A stretch of 64,000 nt of DNA from Dermacentor variabilis (Eukaryota; Arthropoda; Arachnida; Ixodida; Ixodidae). The stretch spans positions 17,009,631-17,073,630 of the forward strand of contig NC_134569.1 of NCBI RefSeq assembly GCF_050947875.1. The letters are read 5' to 3'. Numbering within the stretch: position 1 is the first letter of the stretch; every line of letters begins with the position of its first letter. Below, one piece after another: positions 47,845 to 59,420 of this stretch. The position numbers and the translations under genes are program-made. Below the pieces are notes generated by a model. The model saw only the letters and a list, made by a program, of their open reading frames with translations, searched no databases and had not been told where the DNA came from.

Positions 47845-49592
47845 GAAATGCATAATCGACTAATTAACAAAAGCCACTAATTATGTTTTTATGAAGCTCC
47901 GTCAAAGCCTGAGTTAGTAAACAGCTCCTTTTCGCCAGTCATTGGTTGTCTTCTGACACCATGCTGCAGTTAAGTCACGTCTCTACGGCTGAATGGTTTA
48001 ATCTCCGCACCTGCAAAAAGGGTCTAAATTGCTTACACATTAATTTACACTCAGTAAAAAACAAAATATAAGAATGAGAAAGCTTTTTTGATTATATAAA
48101 TACATGCTGTGATATCATGATGTTAAGCGAAACCTGGTGTAATAATGACGTTAACATTTTTAAGCTTATTAAAAAGAAAACATCATGTTTGAATAGGTCA
48201 CGCAGACGTGGAGGGGGTGTGTCGTTATTAGTAGATGAGTCTATGTTATGTAGCCTATTACCTGAATTTTCCTGTACTACTAGTGACTATGAAATGCTGT
48301 GAGTTGATACCAACGGAATTCTTACTGTGCTGCCGCCCACCTGATGGCAATCTATCATCGTTTTTAACTTTTTTAAATAATTTTCTCAGTAAATTCGACA
48401 TCGATATGAGCTTGGAAACGGCTAAGAAAATGAGTTTTGAAGGACTGTTGACTTCTAATTGATGTGCTACCAGTACAGAACCAGTGACTAGAATTACTTC
48501 ACCGTCTGTGACTATTCTTGATGCTTTTCTGGCGAATTATGACCTGTCATGCACTACAAGTTGTGTTTTAAGTAGTTCAATAGTTGATCATACGCCAATT
48601 TATTTGTTTATTAACATCAGATGCCCTGATCGTAGCTTAAAAAAGACAAGTATCACTTTCCGATCAATAACTCAGCGTTCCTTAAAAATGTTTTACTCAG
48701 AAGCGATTGACACAACGGAGAGTTACCTGGAAGCATGTGGACTGACGTGCGCACCAGAAAAGTCAGAGCTCTTGGTGCTAAGAAAGTGCTGAGAGGCCGA
48801 CAACCGCAGCATACACCAGACCCGGAAGTAAAGGTGGGAGGCATCACGATTACGCAGGTAACGAGGCTCCGCATCCTCGGACTCCTGATTCAAAAGGACG
48901 GGGCCGGGGGAGCAGAGTTGGAAAAAATTCAGAGAACAATGCAACAAATAACCCACCTTATCAAAAGAGTGACGAGCAAAAGGCACGGACTCAAGGAGGA
49001 AGACTGCACGAGAATAATACAAGCGCTGTTCACGAGCATCGTCACCTACGGGACCCAATACGTTGACAGGAAGAACAGTCAACGAGACAAAGTAAGCGCC
49101 CTCATCAGAAAATCCTACAAAATTGCGTTGGGCCTGTCCCCTTCCACATCCACAGTGAAACTACTCAAAATGGGAGTTCACAACACGTGGGAAGAGCTCG
49201 TGGAAGCGCATAACGTCAACCAACTGGAGAGACTATAGTTAACAAAAACGAGAAGAGCCCTGCTCCACGATCTGGGCTACCAAGTCGAGGATGAGAGGCA
49301 CCTACCTCAGCATATTCCCCACGAGATCAGAGACAAGCTACACATAAGTACCATTCCCGGAAACATGCATCCCGAGTACGACAAGGAAAGGAGACAGGCG
49401 AGAATACAGGCGCTCAAGCACATACTTGAACGCACCAACAGCAGAGAAGAAAATGTGAGATACACGGACGCAGCTGCGTACAGAACAAACGACCGATTTG
49501 CAATCAGCGTTGTCGACGAGAAGGGCGAACAACTTACAGCCACATCCATACGTGCCAAGGACGCGAGCACAGCGGAGGAGCTGGGCATAGCC

Positions 49593-50313
49593 TGTAGGAG
49601 TTGAGGAGGACTTCGGGATGAAAACTTGGGAGGTTTATTTACATTACTTACAATGAGACGAACAAGAAATTAACACTCATAGAGTCATTACGGGCCGGCA
49701 GCAACTCGGACGCTGCGGCCCGTGGCAAGAAGCTCGAAAGAGATCAATGAAAGAATGCTGTAGGAATGCTCTAGGAATGCTCTTTTTAAGCCCTTAGGTG
49801 TCTCGAAGACACGTCACGTTCGGCCAATAGGCGAGCCCGCTCAGGTGACGCCATTTTTGGCCAATCGGCGAGCCGGCTCAGGTGTCGTCATTTTCGGCCA
49901 ACGGTAGACGCCCGTGCGATTGTGTCATACCCGGTGAAGAGAGTCGCTGCTTGGTCCCCAATTGTCCGAGCGCTTACTTCTCCCTGCGGTCTTGCCTTGC
50001 TGACTTGCAATGCGCCGTCACAATGGGCGGGCGGGGGCGACGCTGCCAGGGTTTCACGGTGCATTACACCCGTCTTGCCTCTTGGACCCAAGTTACCTGG
50101 AACAGTGCCAGGCTCTCGCTTCACTTTCGGGAAGAGTCAAGCAGTGAATAGCTCCACCTGTGGCATACGAGATGGGGGCCGCCAACTTGTTTGCACGTGC
50201 CGCGCCTCTGGAATGTGGTATCCGTGCTTCTGCGCTTCTTAATTAGCTGTGGCGCGATTCGATGTGGTCTGGTGAACTCGAAGTAGGCTCACGAAACGGT
50301 CCCGTATCTAACA
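49593..50313 (-). mobile_element. Solo LTR in the LINE RNase H coding region
   Basis: A 721-bp segment starting TGTAGGAGTTGAGG and ending CGTATCTAACA, flanked by AGCC at 49589-49592 and 50314-50317. Removing it rejoins GGC ATA GCC CTG GCC ATC GCA in frame. On the minus strand a TTAAAAAG TATA-like box (about 49781-49790) lies upstream of an AATAAA signal (49634-49639), giving the orientation. No internal region or second LTR is present, so it is a solo LTR left by recombination between LTRs. Confidence 0.88.
49815..49905 (-). promoter_or_regulatory. Triplicated CCAAT-type module in the solo LTR
   Basis: Three related units of about 35 bp contain CGGCCAATAGGCGAGC, TTGGCCAATCGGCGAGC and TTCGGCCAACGG. 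Two are followed by GCTCAGGTG. They lie 35-120 bp upstream of the TATA-like box on the element's strand, a position expected for promoter elements bound by CCAAT-binding factors. Confidence 0.65.
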
Positions 50314-51813
50314 AGCCCTGGCCATCGCAACCTGCAAGAAGACCCTGGTTACCGTGGTAACGGACTCGCAAGAAGCATGCAGCAGGTATGTGAACGGAAG
50401 GATCGGAAAGGCAGCACTTCAGGTCTTGACCAACACCGAGATAGAAACAGCACAAATCCTCTGGACGCCGGGACACGAGTCTCTCGCGGGGAACCAGGCG
50501 GCGCACGCCGCGGCTCGAGATCATGCACGCCGAGCCATCTCCGACGCGCAGAGAACACGGACCAGCGACTGCGACGAGGATGATGAACGGATATCCAAGA
50601 AGTACTCGGACATCCTGGCGCACTACAGGAAGCAGAGGTGTCGCTACCCGCCCGCGCATAAGACGATGAGTAGGGAGCAAGCGGTAGCCTGGAGAAAACT
50701 CCAGGCTGGAACCTACCCGCATGGAACACTGCTGCACGCCATGTATCCGGGCACCTACGGGAGAGACTGCAAGTTCTGCCCGCCGGACACGCCCAACACC
50801 TTGCGCCATATGGTGCTGGAGTGCAGAAATAACCGCGAAGTAGCACCGTCATCATCACCACCAGGCGATAACATGCAGGAAGAAGCGGATATAGAGGAAG
50901 AATCGGAAGACCAGTGGGAGGCTCTGCTGGTGACGCAAGACCCTGACAGCCAGCTAGGGTTGGTGAACAGGGCTCGGGCGGCAGCAGCGAGCCATGGCTA
51001 CCTGGACTGAGGAGGCCACCCACCTTTGGGCTCAAGAAGCCTGCTCTACCAATAAAGTTTATTTCTCTCACTCACTCAGAACTTAAGCAAATGTGCTGGA
51101 ACAAAATTTTTCTTGTAGCTGATGCTGAGGTAACTTACAACATCTCCTTAGAGAAATATGTTGCGACATACAGAAATCACTTCGTTTCTCAGAAAACGAC
51201 GTGCGAACAAGAACAGTATTAGAAAACAATCGCTAAATAAACAATTATTAACAAAAAGTAAAAAAAAACGAGAGGCTCTTTGCCAGGTTCATCAAGCACA
51301 CGAAAACCTGTACACGAAAGAATTTACTGTTTTTCGTAATAAACTATGTAAAGAATTACAGAGAACAAAGAATGCATACTTTTGCAACAAATTCTATCAT
51401 GTGCAGGAAACAGTGATAAACGATGGAAGGAGATAAATGCTATTGCTGGGCGGAAAGAAAGCGTTGAGCAAATAGGAAAAAATTAATAAGATTCTTGGTA
51501 TGTATTTTCCTTGCCATCTGCTGTGGGTTGACGAAGTTAACTTCAAGTTGTCCGCACTGTAGGCCTATTCAATCGGCATAGATATGCTTTTCCTGCATCC
51601 GTAAAGCTCTTAATATACAACTCATTAAACACCTCCCAATACAGTATTTTCATTTGTTGTGGGGTTCGACAATTGAACCGAACTTTAACAAACTGTTACT
51701 ACAGCAAAAATACAGCGCGTATATTGAAAAATTATCATACACAGAGCACACGCAACCTGTCTTTGAAAAGTATAACCTTACTAAAATTTAACAAATATAT
51801 ACTCAAAGGCTAT

Positions 51814-52576
51814 TGTTACGATCGGCCTGCAGGGGTACTGAACTGGACACCTTTCCCAGCCCGCTGCAGTTGTTTCGATCGACCTGCGGAGTTAGCGATC
51901 TTCGGAGAAGCGACCTTCGAACCCGACCCGGTCCGCTGCGACGACTCGCTTTGTAAAGCAGACAGTGCGCCTCCTGCGGACAGCCAGCGGCGCCAGCGAG
52001 TTGATTCGCTGGCGCTTCGCGGTCTACTTGGAGCAAGAGAACTCCTGGAAAAGATTGTTTTGTGGTGCTTTCTCACGGACCCCAAAAGTCGTCGCAGTCA
52101 ATTGGCAGACGCGGCGGCTAGCTGCGGGGTCAGCTTTGGGATCAAAAGGCGCCTGTTTGGGTCAAGCGTACCAACCCGTCTACGACGACCCACTCCCCTC
52201 GGTGTGTTTAGTGAAACCAAAGTGCGGAAGTGAGTGTGTGAACCCTCCCCCTCAAAGGCGGGTCGACTACGATTACTTTGGACGCTCCCATTGGACGAAG
52301 GATGAACGGCAGTTTTCCCTCACCTACGGATCTAGCGAGGACAGAGGGTTTTTAAGCAGCCGTTGTCGGCTGTTCGGTGTGCTTTCTTTTTCAGTCATGC
52401 TAGACTGATGAAATGTAACGTTCCTCCTCCTTCCTGTAGATATTGTAAATAAATCCCATATTCCTCGTTCTCGATTAGAACAAGCCCCTCCCTTCAACAA
52501 CGTCCTTAGCGGGGATGAGTCGGACGACGGCATGGGCCAGCTACCACTTATTTCATGCCCGACCCTAATTCTTACA
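51814..52576 (+). mobile_element. Second solo LTR
   Basis: 763 bp starting TGTTACGATCGGCCTGCAG and ending CCTAATTCTTACA, flanked by CTAT at 51810-51813 and 52577-52580. A TTTTTAAG TATA-like box (about 52349-52357) is followed by an AATAAA signal at 52448-52453, so it is plus-oriented. The 5' part holds two similar CGATCGRCCTGCRG-type units. Its sequence differs from the other LTRs in the window, so it belongs to another family. The 186- and 147-codon open frames crossing it have no domain and are not genes. Confidence 0.85.
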
Positions 52577-53401
52577 CTATTAAAACAATATTAGTTCAGT
52601 GATCGCACACATAGCAACAGATTCGCCGAAATAACAAATTTACAAAAGAGCCAACCTGCACGATTTACTCTTCACACATAAATGTGTAAAGTTCCCCTGT
52701 CCCGAACTAAGTATGGTGATCAAATGCTTCAGTGTCGCCTACGAAAACGTCTGAATAGTTTCCACGATAGAGGCATAAAATTTCGCAACCTAACTCCGTC
52801 AGAAGTCAAGTTGCTCACGAACCGTCACCCCTAGTCAGTATATTGCACGCCTCGCTACCACATTTTAAAGCGTCATTAACCTGACCACATTATTTCACCT
52901 ATTTCTAAATTGTTTGATTTTGAAGCTACATATATTGAAGTTTGCATTATATACAGTTCTGCTTCCAGCGTATTGTAATCTATATTGATATGTTGCCCTG
53001 CGAAAGTGCTCCACGACTGCTTCTGAATTATTTGATCTTGAAGCTATAACATCATCTTGAAGTGTTCATTGCATACATTTGTCTTTTGTGCATTGTAATT
53101 CATAGTTCATAATCCATATGTATGTGTTGCCGTGTGAAAGTGTTCCAGAATTATGTAAACGTGTGCGTATCCCTCTCATGTTGCTGCTTGAGCGGGGGTC
53201 GAGGGCTCCTCAAGCTGCTTGCATGCAGCTTTATTTCGACATCCTCCATCCAAGAGATTGGGAGATAAAGAATAAAAAGAAGAATAAAGAAATAATTACC
53301 TTATGGCACATATTGCAAAGTACAAATTCTGGCGGGTGAGACTGCAAGGCATATCCAGTTGAAAATAATTGTGTGGATGACACCATTTACGGGATAAGCG
53401 C

Positions 53402-53760
53402 CGTCTAACTTCCTGTAAAAATGCACTGTCGTTCCACTTACTTTTTTAACAAAACGTCGTTTATGTATTGAAGCACAAAAGTAACTAGAACGCCAATGCA
53501 TTTCGTCGCAAAGTTCAGGAATGCATATCTCGAAACTGGTGCCATTCTCAGAATTCGTTTTAAGTGGATACGCATTCGGAACTCCCCGGCTAGAATTTGT
53601 AAATTGCAATATGGGCCATACGCCAATTAGTTAAAACCTTAATTAGTCGGTTATGCATTTAATGTTTTTGTGCAATGCCCGCCTCTTCGAGTAGACCAGC
53701 TCATGGACTAAAATTGTGCTACTTGCCACAGGCAACTTTAAAAAAAAGTTATAAGTGTTC
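53402..53760. repeat. Dispersed repeat, copy 2 (pair with 17346-17705)
   Basis: The same ordered blocks as copy 1: GTAAAAATGCACTGTCGTTCC, TATTGAAGCACAAAAGTAA, CATATCTCGAAACTGGTGCC, TGTAAATTGCAATATGGGCC and GCCACAGGCAACTTTAAAAA. Non-coding. Confidence 0.7.
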
Positions 53761-53849
53761 GCTGAAAATCCGCATATGTATGGCGTCTTCACAACTTATT
53801 TTCCTAGTGCGAGCTCATTATGCCTGTATCGCTTGTGTATATTCAATAG

Positions 53850-54530
53850 TTCCTTCATATGTGCAGGTTGGTTTTTTCGTCGTGTCGTTCGAGACCATAT
53901 TCTGAGGCCTCTTCAATGCCACAAGTCCCTCTGAGAATGGGCCATGTGAGTGACGTGCGTAACAAGAAACCAGCTTGGCCGCGCTGCGCCGAACCTCACA
54001 CAGCAGTCGTGCAAAGCGACTACCCTGAAATGCAGAAACTGCAGTGGACATCATGATGACTCATCAAAAAACTGCACACTAATCAATAAGAATATAATCT
54101 TGAGCCTAATGGTCAAAGACTGCTCGTCACAGAAGGTAGCGATAACAACTGTTAAAAGACGACCTTCCCGTCGACGGCGCGTTTCCAAGAAAGAAAAAAG
54201 TGCTGTTTTGCCTCCAGAATGGTCCTTTACGCCGCCGCCACCGCCAGCACCACCAAGCACGCTGCCCCTACATGGTCGGAAGAATAGTCAGGCTCAGAAA
54301 AGAGAATCTCACGCTGCTAGGCCTGCGACACCACAGGCACACTTCTCTGCGGAGCAACAGCACCGACAGCCGGAAAAGCACTGCTTCGACAACAGGTAAT
54401 CAAGCTGTCCAAGATGTCCACGTCTTTGCTGTACTGAGGTCGCTGGTGAGTGTTATCCGCGTACTCCTGAATAATATGCAAACACCATCCACTACAAGCG
54501 CACTGCAAGTCCTGGACACCCTTTAACCAG
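53850..54530 (+). pseudogene. I-type LINE ORF1 (zinc-knuckle Gag-like)
   Basis: The frame at 53950-54399 reads QSCKATTLKCRNCSGHHDDS and SKNCTLINKN, a CX2CX3-4HX4-5C knuckle. The neighbouring frame (53859-54056) has PRCAEPHTAVV, a second knuckle remnant. A basic stretch (VKRRPSRRRRVSKK) and a proline run (TPPPPPAPPS) follow. Such proteins bind the LINE RNA in a ribonucleoprotein. Two frames are needed, and the N-terminal part is barely recognisable. Confidence 0.75.
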
Positions 54531-55400
54531 TACTTGCGGGTCTACAGTAACAAGATGGCTTGCCGTCTTGAGGCCTTTCCGCTGAGGCCTTTCCGGGAGC
54601 AAGTGCGCTTCCATACTTCAAAGGAACGCCAGAGATACATAGTCCCGGATATCAGAATTTCGGCACGTTGTTTTTCAGAAAACGTTCCCCATACTGATTT
54701 GCGAACCTCATTTTTCAAAGACAATTCGACTTTCGCATAATAAATAATTTAATTCTTCATTATGGATTGAACGCAGTCAAGTTGTAGTGTATATATCCAC
54801 AAGGAGCTGACGTATGTTAACCAAATAGTGCCGCATCACGATGACAATAAATACGTGTGTCTATGTGTTAAAACGGAGGTTTCTTTCACACTGATAAGCG
54901 CCTAAATTCCAAATCATATCGACTTCATTGACAGAAAATAAACGGCATACAGGTCTCCAGGTCCTTGAATAATGATGGATGACGTTAACGCCAATCGTAC
55001 ACTTTGGCGAAGCTTCAGGGTAAATGAACGAGGCACAATTTTTTATCTTGCTGTCGAGAATGGAGTAAGAGTGTTAAACGATGACAGCCTGATTTATCTC
55101 CGAGGAGCGACTTACAGCAGCTGTTTGGACTTGACATTTGTATTGCGTAGTTTAATTTCCAATGTTCAATGTTTCACAGACATTGAAGCTCACGGCAGCG
55201 ACCATATGTCTACGTACGTGATTATCAGATGCCTTGACAGTTCAGCCTCCCCTGTGCTATCAAGACATAGGGACTGGCAAGCCTATTGCATTTCGATCGA
55301 GGGCAAGTGCAGACATGAACATCTCGAGCACCTCCTTGAAGACGATCAGACAAGCGTTGCAGGCTTCTACGCGGACATGTACAATATCTGCAAGATGCAC
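54531..55400 (+). pseudogene. I-type LINE endonuclease domain
   Basis: Broken plus frames give YIHKELTYVNQIVPHHDDNK (about 54790-54850), then MMDDVNANRTLWRSFRVNER (54972; GDxN has become DDVN), LIYLRGATYSSCLDLTFVLR and IEAHGSDHMSTYVI, with the terminal SDH motif preserved. Then RDWQAYCISIEGKC opens the linker to RT. This nicking enzyme starts target-primed reverse transcription. Confidence 0.8.
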
Positions 55401-56810
55401 AGATTTTGACCGAAAATTGGACAGGCTTCGGGCGATCCGCCATCGAGTCGAGAGACGATATAGGCGCACTAAGTCCATTTATGACCTGAGGGAAGCCCGA
55501 CGCATGCAGAAGAAAGTTTAGCGTCAGATGAACAAACTTAAAACCAATGATGGGAGAGCTTCAGCTAATTGCTGGACCCTCTCAAGCCATTATCCTCCAT
55601 GTGGAGAGCTCCTCAGGGTCTTCGATCACTTCCACAACAACATTGTCCCTTCACAGCGCTGGCTCTACATGAAAGTCGTCCAGAGCTTGAGGTTGCTGGT
55701 GATTTTTGCGCGGAGATTACTGGCGACTTCGTTGAGCTGGCTGACCTCTCGCTACATGACATTCCTGTCGCAAGAGATCAAAGTATGCAAGTGCCTTTCT
55801 CTATGGAAGAATTGCAAGCGGCTTTGGCTACATGCAAGTGGTCGTCATCACCCGGTGCCGGTAGGGTGACCTACGCTACATTTAAGGCATATATAGGTCC
55901 AAGAGCACACTACTGTCTTTTGGATACCTTCAATCAATCTTGGCGTGACGGCGTAAGTCCCCGACGCTTGGAAATGTAGCCGACCGGTGCCTCTACTGAA
56001 ACCTGGGAAGTATCCGCTGGACGTTACATCTTACCGGCCAATGGCACTTGCGTGTCGCATTGGTAATGTCATGGAGAGGATGTTGTTGACACGTATGGAA
56101 TGGTATCTCGAATACTATAACATCTAACCTGATGCTATGGCTGGTTTTCGACGTGGACGGTCATCATTTGACAGCGTCATTGATCTTGTGACCCCCGTGC
56201 AGAAACAAGAAGATATAAAGCATCTTTCTGTGGCACTCTTAGACGTAAAAGGTGCCTAAAAAAACAAAACCCACGAAGCCATTCTCCAAGCTCCTGAGGC
56301 CGCAGAACTTGGAGGCCACGTCTTTAGATGGATTGGGAGCTATCTCTCAAGGAAATATGTGTTTTTCCTTGCAGAAGATGGCCAGGCAAATATATACATC
56401 GTAAATCGTGGTGTTCCACAAGGTGGAGCGTTGAGCCCGACTCTTTTCTATCGTTCTAGTGGGGCTCGCCGAAACGCTACCACAGACGGCTGATATCTCG
56501 CTCTACGCCGATGATATTAAGCATCCGGGCATCCGGCGTGATGCGGCGACAAGTGCGCGCGATAATGCCGAAAGCGGCAACAACCCTGACAGCGGAATAC
56601 CTTCGCCGACAAGGTCTCGATAGCTGCAGAAAAATGTGTACTAGTGGAATTCACACGAAAACCGATGTCTGTCTACCCGGTGTGCATCGAGGACTAGACA
56701 TTTGCGTAAAAGAAAACTCACAGGTTCTTAGGCGTTATTGTGGATTGTGAGCTCACCTGTAGTCCCCATGTGCCCTACATGAAGAAAAAACATTTGTATT
56801 GAGGAAAGAA
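55401..56810 (+). pseudogene. I-type LINE reverse transcriptase
   Basis: The linker (DRLRAIRHRVERRYRRTKSI, EARRMQKK) is followed by the RT fingers at 55569-55979 (PFSMEELQAALATCKWSSSP, ARAHYCLLDTFNQSW-like). After frame changes come AGFRRGRSS, LDVKGA (motif A, then a stop), HEAILQAPEAAELGGHVFRW, NRGVPQGGALSPTLF (motif B) and SLYADDI (motif C, about 56498-56518). LGVIVDCEL lies near 56730. At least five frame breaks make it inactive. Confidence 0.8.
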
Positions 56811-56927
56811 TCAAAAGACACACTTAGGACGACTTACGTGTGGGAATGCGAAAGCATTATAATCGCTTAGGTGAAATGTTTTCGATTGAGCTTTTCGACA
56901 TGCATTAAAGTTATTTCTGCTGGATCG

Positions 56928-57083
<156 letters not shown>

Positions 57084-57544
57084 GCGCCCGCCCACCCGTA
57101 TACGTTGGTCACAGGGTGGAAGCATTCGCACTATTTTGCTGCAGAACGATGAATCTTATTTAATGCCTAATGGTAGGTCTGTCATGACTATGTCGTCTTA
57201 TTTTGTGCTCCCTTGCTTCGTCTTCTGAGGCGTGCTTCTGTGGGCGACCACGTTTCACAGCTGCCGCTGAATTAGACGCTTTAGAGTGCATCGCAGTAGA
57301 GGCAGCACCGATGAAATCCGAAGAACAAGTGACGCGCAAGAGTAGCGACAATACGTATGCAATGACGCACGCACTAGGCACATCTCATTTTATGCACTCA
57401 TTATTTGGCGTCGAGAGTGCATCGCAGCAGACACAGCATCGATGAAATTCGAAGAGAAATTGACGCGTGGGAAGCAGTAACGGAGGCAGTACGTTGATGT
57501 GTGCGATGACACACGCACTAGACACAACTTGAGTCAACCACGAC

Positions 57545-57615
57545 TACGGAGCCACCGTGGCGCCAGAGAAGCGTGCTCGTCTCGCACCCCGGAGGCGCGG
57601 GTTTGATTTCAACCC
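57545..57615 (+). repeat. tRNA-related (SINE-like) segment
   Basis: CCACCGTGGCGCCAGAGAAG resembles an A-box region, and GGCGCGGGTTTGATTTCAACCC resembles a degenerate B box (GGTTTGATTTC against GGTTCGANTCC). Spacing is tRNA-like, but no cloverleaf forms. It may be a SINE head or a tRNA-derived part of the surrounding element. Confidence 0.45.
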
Positions 57616-57829
57616 AGACCGAAATTTACCTAATTCTCTTTTCGAAGGCAATAATTTACTTTGTTTAGAGAAACCTGCCTAACAAATATGACGTCAATCT
57701 GAGCGTTCTTTTCATACATGTTTTAGTCTTCGCGCCGTCGGCCATTTTTAGTACGATCTTTCGGTCACGTCGCCGACGACAACGCAGGATTTTCGCGTAA
57801 TGGGGCCTGTAATGCTTTCGCGCTAATAT

Positions 57830-59260
57830 GTTTAAATTCGTAGCTGGAAAGTCATAGGGACCATCCGTGCGCTCCGTGTTACAACTATATACACGGCATG
57901 TTCTCTCGGATTTCTGCGATACAGTCCTCGTGTCTTGTCCAACACATGCAAGACTAATCTCCTTGCCCTACAGAGAGTACAAGCCCAAGCACTTCGGACA
58001 TGTCTTGGCCTCCCGAGATGTTCTTTGAGAGCGGCAACGATTGTCATTGGACAGGAGCACCCGACCACCACACATGTCGTCGGCGAGATGCTAAGAGCGC
58101 ACATTCGACACCTTTCTCGGCTACCATCCCACCATTTAGCCGATTTGCCAGTGCGACGACCACAGGCTACATCCTGTGGTACTGTGACGAGACACCATGA
58201 CTCTATACCATCTGGGTTCAAGCCTGCGAAATGCCCAACATTGGCATTGCAATGTATCCGGCAAATTCACGTCTGCCTCTCAGTTCCTGGGACTGCTAAG
58301 AAAGTAGATGTGACTCCACTAGCCCTGAAGCATTTATCTCTGCTTCTCCTCAACTCGTCTTATTTCGACCGCATACAAATTTTCACGGACGGTTCCACCA
58401 ATTCCAACAGCTCTACCGGAGTATTAGTCGTTTCATCGGGCACGGTCTCTTTGCAATTTAAATATTTGCACAATACCACGTCTACAGCAACAGAACTTGT
58501 GGCTCTTCAAGGTGCACTCAGTTATGTGCTCCAGCAGCCACTAAATCGTTGGGCCCTTTTCTGCGATGCCAAAGCAGCCCTAGAAAACCCGCAGTTCGCC
58601 CTACGTACGTCACGCGTTGCACGAGCAGCTAGTGTACGAAATAAGGCGCGCTCATTACCACGTGCTCGAGGAAGGACACGACATCGTATTTCAATGGTTG
58701 CCGAGCAAATGTAAAATTGTCGGCAACAGCAGCGCAGATGAAGCTGCGCGCTCGGCTTATCAAAAACATCAGCGGGTTCCTATACCACCCTCAAGAACCG
58801 GTGCTACACGGCAATTTCAATCCCTTGCTCGCCACATCACACTTCTGCAATCGAATCCATTGGGTTTAACCAACTCACGCTTGCGCTTTCTCGACCATAA
58901 CTTGCGACTTCGCCTGCTACCTGAACTCTCCCATCGCGAAACAACTTTTCTGTTTCGCATGTGGTTGGGCGTCGCATTTACAAAGGCCTATTCATTCCTA
59001 ATAGGAACGGCCAACAGGCGTGCAATTTGTGCGGGTGCGATTAGCCACTACAGCACCTAATGTGCCACTGCCCATCCTTTGACGTTCTACAAGCAAAACT
59101 CAACCTGTTGGATAATAGGGAGGTCTTCGAGGAAAAGGTCCTCGGACCATGGCCTATGCATTCTTGCATACAAAATGCCCTAAAGGTCTTTCTTAACTTT
59201 TTGGAGGCTACTGAACTGAACGAACGCTTGTGGCAGCGGACGTTCCTCTGTGACTGACAC
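57830..59260 (+). pseudogene. I-type LINE ORF2 C-terminal half (RNase H)
   Basis: SNTCKTNLLALQRVQAQALR and LGLPRCSLRAATIV form the RT thumb. RNase H reads IQIFTDGSTNSNSSTGVLVV (first Asp), TATELVALQGAL (Glu), ALFCDAKAALENPQ (third Asp), then, after a frameshift near 58600, VFQWLPSKCKIVGNSSADEA (last Asp). A C-terminal HLMCHCPSFDVLQ-like Cys/His region lies at 59050-59090, and WPMHSCIQNALKVFLNFLEA ends at 59257. All four RNase H acidic residues are present despite the frameshift. Confidence 0.85.
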
Positions 59261-59420
59261 TGCGAATGGCTGTTCCTTTATTATTTTTCTTCTCTTTCCT
59301 TCTTATCTATTCTCCCCCTTTTCCCTCCCCAATTGTGAGGTAGCCAACGAGGCACGTCCTTGGTTGACCTCCCTACCTTTCCCTCTTCGTTTCTGTCTTT
59401 TACTAACGTGCTTGAAGAAC

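Larger units (their letters stand above)
48703..51010 (+). pseudogene. I-type LINE ORF2 C-terminal half (RT thumb, RNase H, CCHC)
   Basis: After the RT end (VGGITITQVTRLRILGLLIQ, RIIQALFTSIVTYGTQY) the frame continues with HPEYDKERRQARIQ and RNase H start RYTDAAAYRTNDRFAISVV (first Asp) and AKDASTAEELGIA (Glu). The solo LTR interrupts here. On the far side the same protein resumes: ALAIATCKKTLVTVVTDSQE (third Asp), ILWTPGHESLAGNQAAHAAA, with His and Asn where the family usually ends with an acidic residue. A C-terminal YGRDCKFCPPDTPNTLRHMV, with a zinc-type pattern, ends at 51010. A stop and frameshift at 48780-48790 break the 5' part. From 50354 the last 218 codons are open. Confidence 0.85.
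48703..51073 (+). mobile_element. 5'-truncated I-type LINE inside the CR1-like LINE
   Basis: Flanked by ACTCAGAA at 48695-48702 and 51074-51081. It starts near the end of the RT palm (LEACGLTCAPEKSELLVLRK) and continues with an RT-thumb region (48735-49238), RNase H, a Cys/His C-terminus and a 3' end with CCAATAAAGTTTATTTCTCTCA. It is split in the RNase H coding region by the solo LTR at 49593-50313. Confidence 0.88.
47990..53290 (+). mobile_element. CR1-like LINE with three nested insertions
   Basis: The plus strand starts with an endonuclease (CKKGLNCLHINLHSVKNK, MLSETWCNNDV, RRRGGGVSLLVDE, FLLCCRPPDGN; 47990-48700). After the I-type LINE at 48703-51073 it continues with the endonuclease-RT linker (SFLRKRRANKNSIRKQSLNK, 51158-51436). 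The RT palm is largely missing. A solo LTR sits at 51814-52576. The 3' UTR ends in GGGAGATAAAGAATAAAAAG, with AATAAAGAAAT to about 53290. All coding pieces are frame-broken. Confidence 0.7.

Noticed and set aside
50243..51071. Long minus-strand frames of 188 and 240 codons
   Set aside because: They are antisense shadows of the plus-strand I-type LINE ORF2, which has recognisable RNase H and Cys/His motifs.
51673..52408. Two overlapping open frames of 186 and 147 codons
   Set aside because: Both run through the solo LTR at 51814-52576, which explains the sequence; no domain is present.
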